A DNA stretch of 64,000 nucleotides, taken from contig NZ_PHKV01000012.1 of NCBI RefSeq assembly GCF_002846205.1, forward strand, positions 1 to 64,000. Direction: 5' to 3'. The stretch is from Xanthomonas prunicola (lineage in GTDB: Bacteria; Pseudomonadota; Gammaproteobacteria; Xanthomonadales; Xanthomonadaceae). Below are positions 43,776 through 52,853 of the stretch, piece after piece. The notes beneath the pieces are model-generated. The model ran no database searches and was not told the DNA's origin. It saw nothing but the letters and a program-made list of their open reading frames with translations. The translations under genes were made by a program, and so were the position numbers. The first letter of the stretch is position 1. Every line of letters starts with the position of its first letter.

Positions 43776-44492
43776 ATGGGTCTGTGGGACCGGTTATTTG
43801 GACGCAAGAGCGCAGCGGCAAACACGCCGCGCACAGAACCGACGGCAGCCCCTGTCGCTGCCACAGACGCGTCGGAGGCGGCGGCCGAGATCGACCCCGC
43901 GCTGCAACCGGCACTGACTGCATTTCAGCGTGGCGACCATGTGGGTGCCTATAACGCTGCGCAGGCGCAGCTCCACCTTGGTGCGGACGCGCAGCGCCTG
44001 TGCGCCCTGTCGTTGAGCGCACTGGACCGCTATCGCGAGGCCTACCCGCACTGGCTGGCGCTCTACGAGCTGGAGCCCACCGCACACAACGCACTGCAGC
44101 TGGCGACCACCTCGGTGATGTGCAACGAGATCGATCGTGGTGAGCAGTGGTTGCTGACTTTCGACGACCTCAACGCGCAGGAGCGATCGACCTCGCCTGC
44201 CACCGCGCGCACCAGCTTCCTCACCGCACTCACCCGCGCCGGCCACGGTGCGCACGCGCTGCCGCACCTGGAATGGTTGCGCGAAGCGTATGCCGGCATG
44301 TCGATTACCGACAGCCACTTCCTGTACGTGCGCGGGCTGCCGTTTCTCGACGCCTTTCTTGAGCGCAGCACCCCCCTGTTGCGCGAATGCCTGCCAGCCG
44401 ACGCAGTGCCTGAGTGGTACGCGCAACTGCAACCTGCGCTGGATCCTCACGGCCAGGCGATGGTGGCCGCCCACATCGCATCGCTGCAATGA
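43776..44492 (+). CDS. Unknown protein with amphipathic N-terminus and TPR-like helices
   Basis: A 238-residue protein. The first residues MGLWDRLFGRK look like an amphipathic membrane-binding helix, followed by an Ala/Pro/Thr linker to about residue 40. Helical pairs such as LCALSLSALDRYREAYPHWLALYELEP then resemble tetratricopeptide repeats. It probably binds proteins at the inner face of the membrane. No family or function is recognised. A purine-rich site precedes the ATG. ATGA overlap with the next gene suggests the two act together. Confidence 0.7.
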   Translation: MGLWDRLFGRKSAAANTPRTEPTAAPVAATDASEAAAEIDPALQPALTAFQRGDHVGAYNAAQAQLHLGADAQRLCALSLSALDRYREAYPHWLALYELEPTAHNALQLATTSVMCNEIDRGEQWLLTFDDLNAQERSTSPATARTSFLTALTRAGHGAHALPHLEWLREAYAGMSITDSHFLYVRGLPFLDAFLERSTPLLRECLPADAVPEWYAQLQPALDPHGQAMVAAHIASLQ

Positions 44493-45049
44493 GCGCCATG
44501 CAACCAACCTCGGCACGGCAGCGCGGCGGCCTGGTCACCCCCTTGGCGTGGGTCTCGTTGTTGCTGGGAGTGGTCAGTGTGCTGGCCAATCTGGTGCAGA
44601 TCGCGATGATCGCGCTGACGCCGGATGCAGCAGCGTTAGGACTGCCCGAAGGCATCACCCTGCCCCACTCGTGGCAATGGCTGATCGACCACGCGATGTC
44701 GCTCTCTGTCGCCGGCGTGGTGCTCTCAGCGGCCTTCTCCTGGTTGAGTTGGGCGCTGCTACGGCGGCGCGAGTGGGCACGGGTGGGCTTCGTGGCGGTG
44801 TTGCTGGTGACCGGACTCCTTAATTTTGGCGGGCTGGCGTTGATCGGGCCATTGTTCGACGGCTTACAAACGCTGTTGCCCGCCGATGTGCTGCAAAGCC
44901 CGGAGTGGCCACAAATGCAGGCGCGTTTGCAGGCCACCCAGCAGATGGCGCTGGTCCTCACCGGCCTGGGTGCACTGGCGATCGGCTGCGTGCACGCAGC
45001 ATTGGCATGGCGGCTCTGCACACCTGCTGTCCGCGCGGAGTTTTCTTAG
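44489..45049 (+). CDS. Four-helix membrane protein of unknown function
   Basis: A 186-residue protein with four hydrophobic segments (about 18-45, 68-90, 98-122, 152-176) and short loops, a layout like many small uncharacterised inner-membrane proteins. An alternative start at the third codon's ATG is possible. Its ATG overlaps the stop of the TPR-like gene, so co-translation is likely. No conserved motif that would point to a transport or enzymatic role is visible. Confidence 0.7.
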   Translation: MSAMQPTSARQRGGLVTPLAWVSLLLGVVSVLANLVQIAMIALTPDAAALGLPEGITLPHSWQWLIDHAMSLSVAGVVLSAAFSWLSWALLRRREWARVGFVAVLLVTGLLNFGGLALIGPLFDGLQTLLPADVLQSPEWPQMQARLQATQQMALVLTGLGALAIGCVHAALAWRLCTPAVRAEFS

Positions 45050-45118
45050 CTGTTAGTGCCCTGGGCATGAGGCCGGTCGGTTGCACTGGCACACCGATCC
45101 TCTCGACTGCTCCTTGCG

Positions 45119-45200
45119 CGCTCGCCGGACACGCCGTGAACCCGTCCCTGCGGGCTCGATGGCGGCATCCATGCCGCAAGCGGCGAGAACACCGCACCAG
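45119..45200. repeat. Dispersed intergenic repeat (GACACGCCGTGAACCC family), copy B
   Basis: About 82 bases match copy A at 6314-6408: CGCTCGCCGGACACGCCGTG, then TCCCTGCGGGCTCG, GGCGGCATCCATGCCGC and CGGCGAGAACACCGCACCAG. It lacks the 13-base insertion of copy A. It lies in the 367-base gap upstream of hemF, which otherwise shows no gene. The hemF promoter must be within or downstream of it. Confidence 0.7.
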
Positions 45201-45407
45201 ACAATTGACGCGTGGTTTTGCTAAAGAACGAAAACACCGCCTCGCGCGGTTGGGTGATTGCTAGTTGCCGCGCTTGAATTTTGCGCACCAACCAGTTTGA
45301 CTGCTCCTGGGCCGCTAGGAATCGCAGCGCCTTCATCCATTTCCCGCATCGCACTGCGACAAACGGGCGCGCTGGCGCGGATGCACCACGTACAGCACAC
45401 CGCTTAG

Positions 45408-46316
<909 letters not shown>

Positions 46317-46741
46317 TTCCAACGCCGCTCTCAGGCGCGACGTCGCTGCGGACGTCGACGCAGGGCGGTGGCAATGGCGGACACGTTGCAGCGCGCGTCC
46401 TGGGCAACTGCGCTGCCTGCCGACGGCTTGATCAACCGTGCATCATCGATGCGCCAAATTGCTTGGCGCCTGCGCGGCGCCGTGGCGGATCGCTCGACGC
46501 CACAGCGCTGTGCTCCTTAGCAGAATGCACGCTCCGGCCAGTGCAAGCAGCCGCGCCGAGTGCCCATCGATCTCGCGTAGGTCTGCCGTCACGGCACCGC
46601 CGTCGGTGCACGGGCTGGCAGCACGCCCCCAACCGCTGCTGAAGCCAATCAGGCATCGCGCATTTGGTTCGCTTGCGGAAAGGGGGCCGAAAGGTCGCTT
46701 GCCTACCGTGGCACCCATCTTGTGCTGCTGTCGGTGTCTGC
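46317..46741. other. Intergenic region between hemF and the HAD phosphatase
   Basis: About 425 bases without a recognisable gene. It should contain the hemF terminator and the promoter of the HAD-aminotransferase-GNAT-arginase operon. Only short inverted repeats were seen, and no U-tailed hairpin. Confidence 0.4.
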
Positions 46742-47461
46742 ATGTCCTCTTCCGCTGGAGTGTCCTGGAGCGTTCTGTGCGATTTCGATGGGACCATCGG
46801 ACTGCAGGATGTGATCGACAGCTTGCTGGAGCGTTTTGGGCTGACCGGATGGGAAGTGCTGGAGGCGCGCTGGCAGGCGGGCTTGATCGGCTCGGCCGAA
46901 TGCATGCGTGGTCAGGTCGCGCTGTTGGACATGAGCGCGCTGCAGTTGCAGCAGCATCTGGACGGGTTGCAGATCGACCCGGCGTTCGCGCGCTTTGCCG
47001 CAGCTGTGGCCGCGCGCGGCTTGCCGCTGCAGATCGTCAGCGACGGCCTGGACCATCCGATCCAACTGCTGCTGGCACGCCACGCGCTCGATCATTTACC
47101 GGTCGCGGCCAACCGCCTGTGCATCACTGAGCATCCGCGGCGATGGACGTTGCAATCGCCCTATCAAGCTCAGGGTTGCAACGCCGGCACCTGCAAATGC
47201 GCGCAGATCTGCCGCGCGCGCGAACGAACGCAGCAGCGCGTGCTGTTGATCGGCGACGGCACCTCGGATTTTTGCGGTGCCAGCCGCGCCGACTACGTCT
47301 TTGCCAAACATCGTCTGATCGACCACTGCCGGCTGCACGGCATCGCGCATCGCCCCATCGCCGACTTTGCCGATGCGCTGGAGCTGCTGCCAGCCCTGCT
47401 CGACGGCGATCTCGCCCCCGAACCTGCGGCGTTCAGCGAACCGGCCCTGCTGTGCAGCTAA
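46742..47461 (+). CDS. HAD-superfamily phosphatase (MtnX/SerB-like)
   Basis: A 239-residue cytosolic phosphatase. The nucleophile motif is VLCDFDGTIG (near residue 12), motif II is IVSDG, and motif IV is LLIGDGTSDFCGA. A cysteine cluster CNAGTCKCAQIC (about 155-166) resembles the CxNCK loop of MtnX/PHOSPHO-type HAD enzymes. Its substrate is unknown. Being first in a compact operon with an aminotransferase, a GNAT and an arginase-fold protein, it probably dephosphorylates an intermediate of that pathway. The start is the ATG at 46742; the frame is open further upstream without homology. 44 bases separate it from the aminotransferase. Confidence 0.82.
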   Translation: MSSSAGVSWSVLCDFDGTIGLQDVIDSLLERFGLTGWEVLEARWQAGLIGSAECMRGQVALLDMSALQLQQHLDGLQIDPAFARFAAAVAARGLPLQIVSDGLDHPIQLLLARHALDHLPVAANRLCITEHPRRWTLQSPYQAQGCNAGTCKCAQICRARERTQQRVLLIGDGTSDFCGASRADYVFAKHRLIDHCRLHGIAHRPIADFADALELLPALLDGDLAPEPAAFSEPALLCS

Positions 47462-47505
47462 GCACTCCCTCTTCTTCCGCCTTCACCCGAACAACGGATC
47501 CTGCG

Positions 47506-48909
47506 ATGAACCTGATGCGTACTCCCGAACTGGCGCTCGACGCCGACGCCCAACTGCTCGCCGACGAAGCACGCTACAGCTCCTTCGGCGACACCGTGCA
47601 CTACGTCGATCCGCCGAAGATCTTTCATCGCTGCGCCGGCAGCTACATGTTCGACGCCGCCGAGGTGCCGTATCTGGACCTGCAGATGTGGTACTCGGCG
47701 TGCAACTTCGGCTATGCCAACCAACGGTTGAACAATGCCCTCAAGCACCAGATCGACACGCTGCCGCAGGTGGCCAGCCAGTACCTGCACCCGACCCGCA
47801 TCCAGTTGGCCAAGACCATCGCGCAGGACGTCAAGGGTAAGTTCGGCTTGGATGGCCGCGTGCATTTCAATGTCGGCGGTGCGCAGGCGATCGAGGATTC
47901 GCTGAAGTTGGTGCGCAATGCACGCAACGGCAAGAGCCTGATGTTCGCTTTCGAGGGCGGTTACCACGGCCGCACGCTCGGCGCCTCGTCCATCACCTCC
48001 AGCTACCGCTACCGCCGCCGTTTCGGCCACTTCGGCGAGCGCGCGATGTTCATTCCGTTTCCGTACCCGTTCCGGCGTCCCAAGGGCATGACCCCGGAAG
48101 AGTATTCGGACCACTGCGTGCATCAGTTCGCGCGCCTGTTCGAGACCGAATACAACGGCGTGTGGGATCCCAAGGTCGGTCAGGCCGAATACGCCGCGTT
48201 CTATGTCGAGCCGATTCAAGGCACCGGCGGCTACGTGATTCCGCCGCCGAACTTCTTCCGCGATCTGAAGAAGGTGCTGGATCAGTACGGCATCTTGATG
48301 GTGGTCGATGAAATCCAGATGGGGTTCTGGCGCACCGGCAAGCTGTGGTCGATCGAGCACTTCGGTGTGACCCCGGACATCCTGGTCTTCGGCAAGGCGC
48401 TGACCAACGGCCTCAATCCGCTGTCGGGTTTGTGGGCGCGCGAGGAACTGATCAATCCAACCGTCTTTCCGCCCGGCTCCACCCACTCCACGTTCAACTC
48501 CAATCCCTTGGGGACCTCGCTGGGACTGGAAGTGATCCGCATGGGCTACGAGATGGACTATGAGCGCACCGTGCCGTTGAAGGGCGCGCATTTTCTCGCC
48601 GGCTTGCGCGATCTGCAGCAACGCCACCCAGAGATCGGCGATGTGGATGGGCTGGGCTTGGCGCTGCGTGCGGAAATTTGCCAGGCCGATGGCTTCACGC
48701 CCAACAGGGCGCTACTCGATCGCATGGTCGACATCGGCCTGGCCGGCGACCTGCGCCATCAGGGCAAGCCGATCGGCTTGGTGCTCGACGTCGGCGGTTG
48801 GTACAAAAACGTCATCACGCTGGCGCCATCGCTGGACATCACCCATGGCGAGATCGATCTGGCGATCTCCTTGCTCGATCAACTCCTGAGCAAGGCCAAG
48901 GCCAGCTGA
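47506..48909 (+). CDS. Class III PLP-dependent aminotransferase, unknown substrate
   Basis: A 467-residue aminotransferase. FNVGGAQAIEDSLKLVR (121-137) and FEGGYHGRTLGA (149-160) contact the cofactor phosphate. Asp268 (VVDEIQMGFWRTG) and the PLP lysine Lys297 (VFGKALTNGL) are intact. The N-terminal region differs from ornithine or GABA aminotransferases: SFGDTVHYVDPPKIFHRCAGSYMFD. It should transfer an amino group between a ketone/aldehyde and an amine, but the substrate cannot be inferred. It is the second gene of the four-gene operon, 27 bases before the GNAT. Confidence 0.87.
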   Translation: MNLMRTPELALDADAQLLADEARYSSFGDTVHYVDPPKIFHRCAGSYMFDAAEVPYLDLQMWYSACNFGYANQRLNNALKHQIDTLPQVASQYLHPTRIQLAKTIAQDVKGKFGLDGRVHFNVGGAQAIEDSLKLVRNARNGKSLMFAFEGGYHGRTLGASSITSSYRYRRRFGHFGERAMFIPFPYPFRRPKGMTPEEYSDHCVHQFARLFETEYNGVWDPKVGQAEYAAFYVEPIQGTGGYVIPPPNFFRDLKKVLDQYGILMVVDEIQMGFWRTGKLWSIEHFGVTPDILVFGKALTNGLNPLSGLWAREELINPTVFPPGSTHSTFNSNPLGTSLGLEVIRMGYEMDYERTVPLKGAHFLAGLRDLQQRHPEIGDVDGLGLALRAEICQADGFTPNRALLDRMVDIGLAGDLRHQGKPIGLVLDVGGWYKNVITLAPSLDITHGEIDLAISLLDQLLSKAKAS

Positions 48910-48936
48910 GGCGAAGAGATCCCTCACGGAGGCCGC

Positions 48937-50001
48937 ATGCAGTACTGCACTCAACTCGAACCCGAGGCGCTCTTGCGCGGCTTCATTGCGCATCCTCCGC
49001 ACGGCTTCCAGGCCGAGCGGCTGGAGAGCGGACTGCCGCTCTTCCGCACCCACTTGAATCTGCTCACCACCGCTGACCAGGCATTGCGCGACAAGGTCGC
49101 TGCGCTGCCTGGGTATCGGTATTGGCAGCGCTGGCTGCAGTGGCAGGCGTGTTTCATCGGCTCCACCGTCACCGAGTACACCCCGCTGCCGATGACCGTC
49201 AGCATCGATGCGTTGGCCGACGAGGTGCTGGCCCAGGCGCATAGAGCGCCGCTGCTGATCGTCAAGGATCTGCCGTACGAATCGCCGCTATTGGACCTGC
49301 AAAGCAATCAGCGCGCTGCCGCGTTCGCGCAAGCCTTGGCCGAACGTGGTTTTGTACTGATGCAAGGCATGTCGTTGGCCTGGGTGCCGATCGATTTCGA
49401 CAGCGAGGACGACTACCTCGCACGGCTGTCCTCTGGCCGGCGACGCAACATCCGGCGCAAGCTGCGCTCACGCCAGGTGCTGCGCGTGGAGACGCTGCCA
49501 ACCGGCGCAGACTGCTTCGACGATGCATCGGTGTGCGCGCAGTTCTATGCGCTGTACCGCAATGTCTACGCCCAGAGCCAGATGCACTTCGACCTGCTGG
49601 AGGCGGATTTCCTTTCCACGCTGCTGCGCGATGCGGCCAGCGGCGGCTGCGTGTTCGCCTACTATCATCAGGATGCGCTGATCGGCTGGAACCTCTGTTA
49701 CGAACATGCCGGCATGTTGGTGGACAAGTTCATCGGCTTTGCTTACCCGCAGGCGCGCGCACACAACCTCTACGCGGTCAGCTGGATGCACAATCTTGCA
49801 TACGCACGCCGTGCCGGCCTGAGTCATTACGTGGCCGGCTGGGATGATCCGGAGGTCAAACGCGAACTCGGTGCGCACCTGAGTCCGATGCGGCACGCGG
49901 TATATCCGCGCAATGCACTGCTGCGGATGCTGGTGCGTCGGCACGTGCATCGCTTTGAAAACCCGGTCGAGGATATGCCGCAGATCGAGGCGCTGGGATG
50001 A
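48937..50001 (+). CDS. GNAT-superfamily acyltransferase (FemAB/BioF2-like)
   Basis: A 354-residue protein with the double-GNAT-like layout of the Acetyltransf_6/FemAB group. The core includes DDYLARLSSGRRRNIRRKLRSRQVLRVE (about 152-185) and a C-terminal GNAT strand-helix pattern around FAYYHQDALIGWNLCYEHAGMLVDKFIG. Members add acyl or aminoacyl groups to amines. It may modify the amine product of the preceding aminotransferase. The ATG at 48937 has GGAGG four to five bases upstream. Overlap with the next gene is ATGA. Confidence 0.8.
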   Translation: MQYCTQLEPEALLRGFIAHPPHGFQAERLESGLPLFRTHLNLLTTADQALRDKVAALPGYRYWQRWLQWQACFIGSTVTEYTPLPMTVSIDALADEVLAQAHRAPLLIVKDLPYESPLLDLQSNQRAAAFAQALAERGFVLMQGMSLAWVPIDFDSEDDYLARLSSGRRRNIRRKLRSRQVLRVETLPTGADCFDDASVCAQFYALYRNVYAQSQMHFDLLEADFLSTLLRDAASGGCVFAYYHQDALIGWNLCYEHAGMLVDKFIGFAYPQARAHNLYAVSWMHNLAYARRAGLSHYVAGWDDPEVKRELGAHLSPMRHAVYPRNALLRMLVRRHVHRFENPVEDMPQIEALG

Positions 50002-50912
50002 CCACGCCCCTGGTGCTGGACCTGGACGGCTCGGCCAATACAACGCCTGATGCACGCATCGTGCCGCTGCAGCATTGGCAGGAGCGTGTGCGACTTGGCT
50101 GCAGGCACGCCACGCTGCGTCAGTTCGCACAGCAACTGCAGCCAGCCCTGGCGATCTCGCATGGCACCGTGTTGCTGGGCAGCGGCGACTTCCATCATCT
50201 GAGCTGGCCGTTGATTCAACGGGTGGCCGAGCGCAGTAGCCAACCGCTGCAAGTGGTGGTGCTGGACAACCATCCGGACAACATGCGCTACCCCTTCGGC
50301 GTGCATTGCGGCTCGTGGGTGCACGCGGTCGCCGCGCTGCCGCAGGTTGCGCGCATGCATATGGTGGGCATGTGTTCGAGCGATGTCAGCAGCAAGCATT
50401 GCCTGGAACATCACCTGTCGCCGTTGCGCCAGGGCAAGCTGCATTACTGGTGCCTGGGGGTGGACACACGCTGGGCGCGCCTGCTCGGCTGTGCAGATGC
50501 CGTGCATTGTTTCGAGGAAACCGATGCGCTACTGGCAGCCTTCGCTGCGCGCGCAGATGCCGCCTTGCCTGTTTATCTCTCCATCGACAAAGACGTCTTT
50601 GCAGAACACGTGGTGCGCACCAACTGGGATCAGGGGCGTTTCAACATGACCGCACTGCTCCGCTTCATGGATGCGCTCACCGGCCCACTGATTGGCAGCG
50701 ACATCACCGGCGAGATCTCGCACTATCGCTACCGCAGCCGCTTCAAACGTCTGCTCTCCGCGCTCGATGGGCAGCGCCCGCCGGATCCAGCCCAGCTGCA
50801 GTCCTGGCAGGCCGGCCAGAATGCACTCAACCGCCGCCTGCTCGCCCTGCTCGACGCCTATCCCCGCCTGACCACATCCTCGGCGTCGCCGGTGCGTTCC
50901 ACGCAGCGATAG
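49998..50912 (+). CDS. Arginase/agmatinase-fold protein (ureohydrolase-like)
   Basis: A 304-residue protein with the metal ligands of the ureohydrolase fold: GSGDFHHLSW (His66/67), VVLDNHPDN (Asp90, His92, Asp94) and LSIDKDVF (Asp197, Asp199). That keeps both DxHxD and DxD, so a dinuclear Mn site is likely. The overall sequence is far from classical arginase and agmatinase, so a different guanidino or amidino substrate is expected. It is the last gene in the operon, starting on the GNAT stop (ATGA). Confidence 0.8.
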   Translation: MTTPLVLDLDGSANTTPDARIVPLQHWQERVRLGCRHATLRQFAQQLQPALAISHGTVLLGSGDFHHLSWPLIQRVAERSSQPLQVVVLDNHPDNMRYPFGVHCGSWVHAVAALPQVARMHMVGMCSSDVSSKHCLEHHLSPLRQGKLHYWCLGVDTRWARLLGCADAVHCFEETDALLAAFAARADAALPVYLSIDKDVFAEHVVRTNWDQGRFNMTALLRFMDALTGPLIGSDITGEISHYRYRSRFKRLLSALDGQRPPDPAQLQSWQAGQNALNRRLLALLDAYPRLTTSSASPVRSTQR

Positions 50913-51149
50913 CGGGGATACGCCTACCCGGCGTGCACCACACTGCCGACATGCTGTGCTGCAGGTAAACGTGCATGTGCGTGCACACGGCGGTGCTTGG
51001 TCGTCTGCGAATCACGTTAGCCTGGGTCGCCGCATGTCGCATCGATCGTCGCGCCGTTCGCCTGGCAATGCGCCGGTGCCCTGCGCGCATGTCCGCGCTG
51101 CCCAAGCATGCTCGGCTGCGGAGGTGCGCTGGCGATGCGCGGGCGATCG

Positions 51150-51536
51150 TCAGTCCCCGTCGGCGGGGAGCCGTGCTTCAGCGCGCGCCAGGCAGGCCAC
51201 GCCGGCCAGGATCAGCGCCGCGCCAAGCAGATGCACCGCCGTCAGCGGTTCACCCAGCCACCACGCCGACAACACCAGCACACCGACCACGTCCAGATGC
51301 GAGGCGGCAAACGCCGGCCCGATCGGAGCGCGCTCCAGCAGTGTCATCCAGATAAAGAACGCCCCGACATAACCGAGCACCGCGCCGTAGAGAAACGGCT
51401 GCGCGAACAAACGCTGCAACCAGGCAAGGCTGAAATCCAGCGGCAGGGCGCGCGCACCGGCCAGCTTGAAGCACAGGTGCGCCATGCTGTCCACGCACAG
51501 CAGCAGCGGAAAGCCAATCCAATACAGCCGCCTCAT
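51150..51536 (-). CDS. Half-size EamA (DMT) transporter subunit 2
   Basis: A 128-residue protein with four transmembrane helices and a short charged end, half of a DMT/EamA transporter. It resembles SMR or ArnE-type small subunits. FLYGAVLGYVGAFFIWMTLLERAPIGPAFAASHLDV is a typical EamA block. It probably pairs with the neighbouring half-size protein to form a functional transporter or flippase. The start ATG 51536 overlaps the stop of subunit 1 (ATGA). The operon converges on the arginase-fold operon. Confidence 0.8.
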   Translation of the reverse strand: MRRLYWIGFPLLLCVDSMAHLCFKLAGARALPLDFSLAWLQRLFAQPFLYGAVLGYVGAFFIWMTLLERAPIGPAFAASHLDVVGVLVLSAWWLGEPLTAVHLLGAALILAGVACLARAEARLPADGD

Positions 51537-51892
51537 CCACCGGCTCCCACGATGACCACGCCCAGGCCGATCAAGCTCATGCCGGCCACGCGTAGCGGGG
51601 TCAGGCGTTCGCCGTACAGCAGCCGCCCGGCCAGCATCAGCGCCAGGATATTGATTGACCCGAGCAGCACCCCTTGCGACAGCGGCACCAACGAGAGGAA
51701 TGCGATCCAGCCCATGAATTCGACCACATAGCAGGCCAGCCCGATCCACAGCCATGGACGCGCGAAACGGGCACGCCAACGCGTCAGCAAGTCACCCTCG
51801 ATAGGCTCGAAGGCGGCCTGCTTGAATGCCAATTGCCCCAGCGTGTCGACCACCACCGTCACCGCCCACAGCGTCACCGCCACCGGCGTCAT
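51533..51892 (-). CDS. Half-size EamA (DMT) transporter subunit 1
   Basis: A 119-residue protein with four helices, including GWIAFLSLVPLSQGVLLGSINIL and a C-terminal VAGMSLIGLGVVIVGAGG helix, similar to ArnF/EmrE-like subunits. Two adjacent half-size genes with different sequences indicate a heterodimer. It starts on the esterase stop codon (ATGA overlap), so the three genes are translated together. The cargo is unknown; a product of the convergent aminotransferase operon is one possibility. Confidence 0.8.
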   Translation of the reverse strand: MTPVAVTLWAVTVVVDTLGQLAFKQAAFEPIEGDLLTRWRARFARPWLWIGLACYVVEFMGWIAFLSLVPLSQGVLLGSINILALMLAGRLLYGERLTPLRVAGMSLIGLGVVIVGAGG

Positions 51893-52758
51893 GAGGCTTC
51901 CAGCGCCGGTTGCCGCCATGCCGTGGCCGGCTGAGGCTGCAGGTCGCTGCCGACCACTCGCTCGAAGAAACTCGCGCTGGCAGTGGTCAACAAGCCGCGT
52001 TGTCGGTCCAAGGTCAGCATGTGGTAGCTATCCTCCATCAACAGAAACTCGGTCGCGCCGGAGACGCCGTCCAGCACCATCCGCGCGTTACGCAGGCTTG
52101 CCACGTCGTCTTCGGCGGCATGCGCCACCAGGCAGGGCGCAATCACCTTCGGCAAGCGTCGCCGCACCCGCGCCGACAACGCGCGCAATTCGGCCAGCGA
52201 GTGCCAGGGGTTGCCAGGCAGGCCAGCGACGCTGCTGTCGCCGCCCTGCATCGCCGCCGCGATGCGCGCGCGCAGGCGCTCGTCGCGCAACCCGTACGGC
52301 GATTCCTCCAGGAACATGCGGCGACGCCCGATGCCGAACAGCTTGAACGCCGGCAGCAGGAACGACAGGTGCCGGGTCCAGGGAATATTCCAGCCGTCGT
52401 AGCGGAACGTGACGCCGTAGACGCCGACCCCGGCCACCAGCTCCGGCCGTTCGATCGCCAGCTCCAGCGCCAGCAATGCCCCCATCGACAACCCGGCCAC
52501 GAACACCTGGTCCACCTGCGTCGCCAGCGCCTCGGCCGCGCGTTCGACACTGCCATACCAATCGCGCCAGCCGGTGGCCAGCAAGTCGTCCATGTCGCCG
52601 CAATGGCCGGCCAGCTGCACGCCATGCACGGTGAACCCGGCGCGGTGCAAGCCGATCCCAAGACGGCGCATTTCCGCCGGGGTGCCGGTCAGCCCGTGGA
52701 CCAGCAGCACACCGCTGCGGCCGCCACTGAGAAAGAATTCGTTGTTGGGATGGATCAT
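51889..52758 (-). CDS. Alpha/beta-hydrolase, esterase/monoacylglycerol-lipase type
   Basis: A 289-residue hydrolase. LVHGLTGTPAEM forms the oxyanion strand, and GLSMGALLALELA carries the nucleophile Ser in GLSMG. HAAEDDV gives the acid, and MEDSYHMLTLD the catalytic His, all in the canonical order of the carboxylesterase Est30/MGL-like group. No signal peptide is visible, so it is probably cytosolic. It is the first gene of the esterase-EamA-EamA operon. It may hydrolyse an ester or amide linked to the transported compound. Confidence 0.85.
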   Translation of the reverse strand: MIHPNNEFFLSGGRSGVLLVHGLTGTPAEMRRLGIGLHRAGFTVHGVQLAGHCGDMDDLLATGWRDWYGSVERAAEALATQVDQVFVAGLSMGALLALELAIERPELVAGVGVYGVTFRYDGWNIPWTRHLSFLLPAFKLFGIGRRRMFLEESPYGLRDERLRARIAAAMQGGDSSVAGLPGNPWHSLAELRALSARVRRRLPKVIAPCLVAHAAEDDVASLRNARMVLDGVSGATEFLLMEDSYHMLTLDRQRGLLTTASASFFERVVGSDLQPQPATAWRQPALEAS

Positions 52759-52853
52759 CTACATGCCCTCTGGCGTAGACCGCACGATCCCATCCGAGGT
52801 TTTCCTGAAGCTTTCGTTGCCGCCATGCCAGGACCGCGACATTCAGTGCGCAC

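Noticed and set aside
44958-45197. Small minus-strand protein frame containing RRDGFTACPAS
   Set aside because: The same peptide arises from the dispersed repeat at 6314-6408, so it reflects the repeat rather than a gene.
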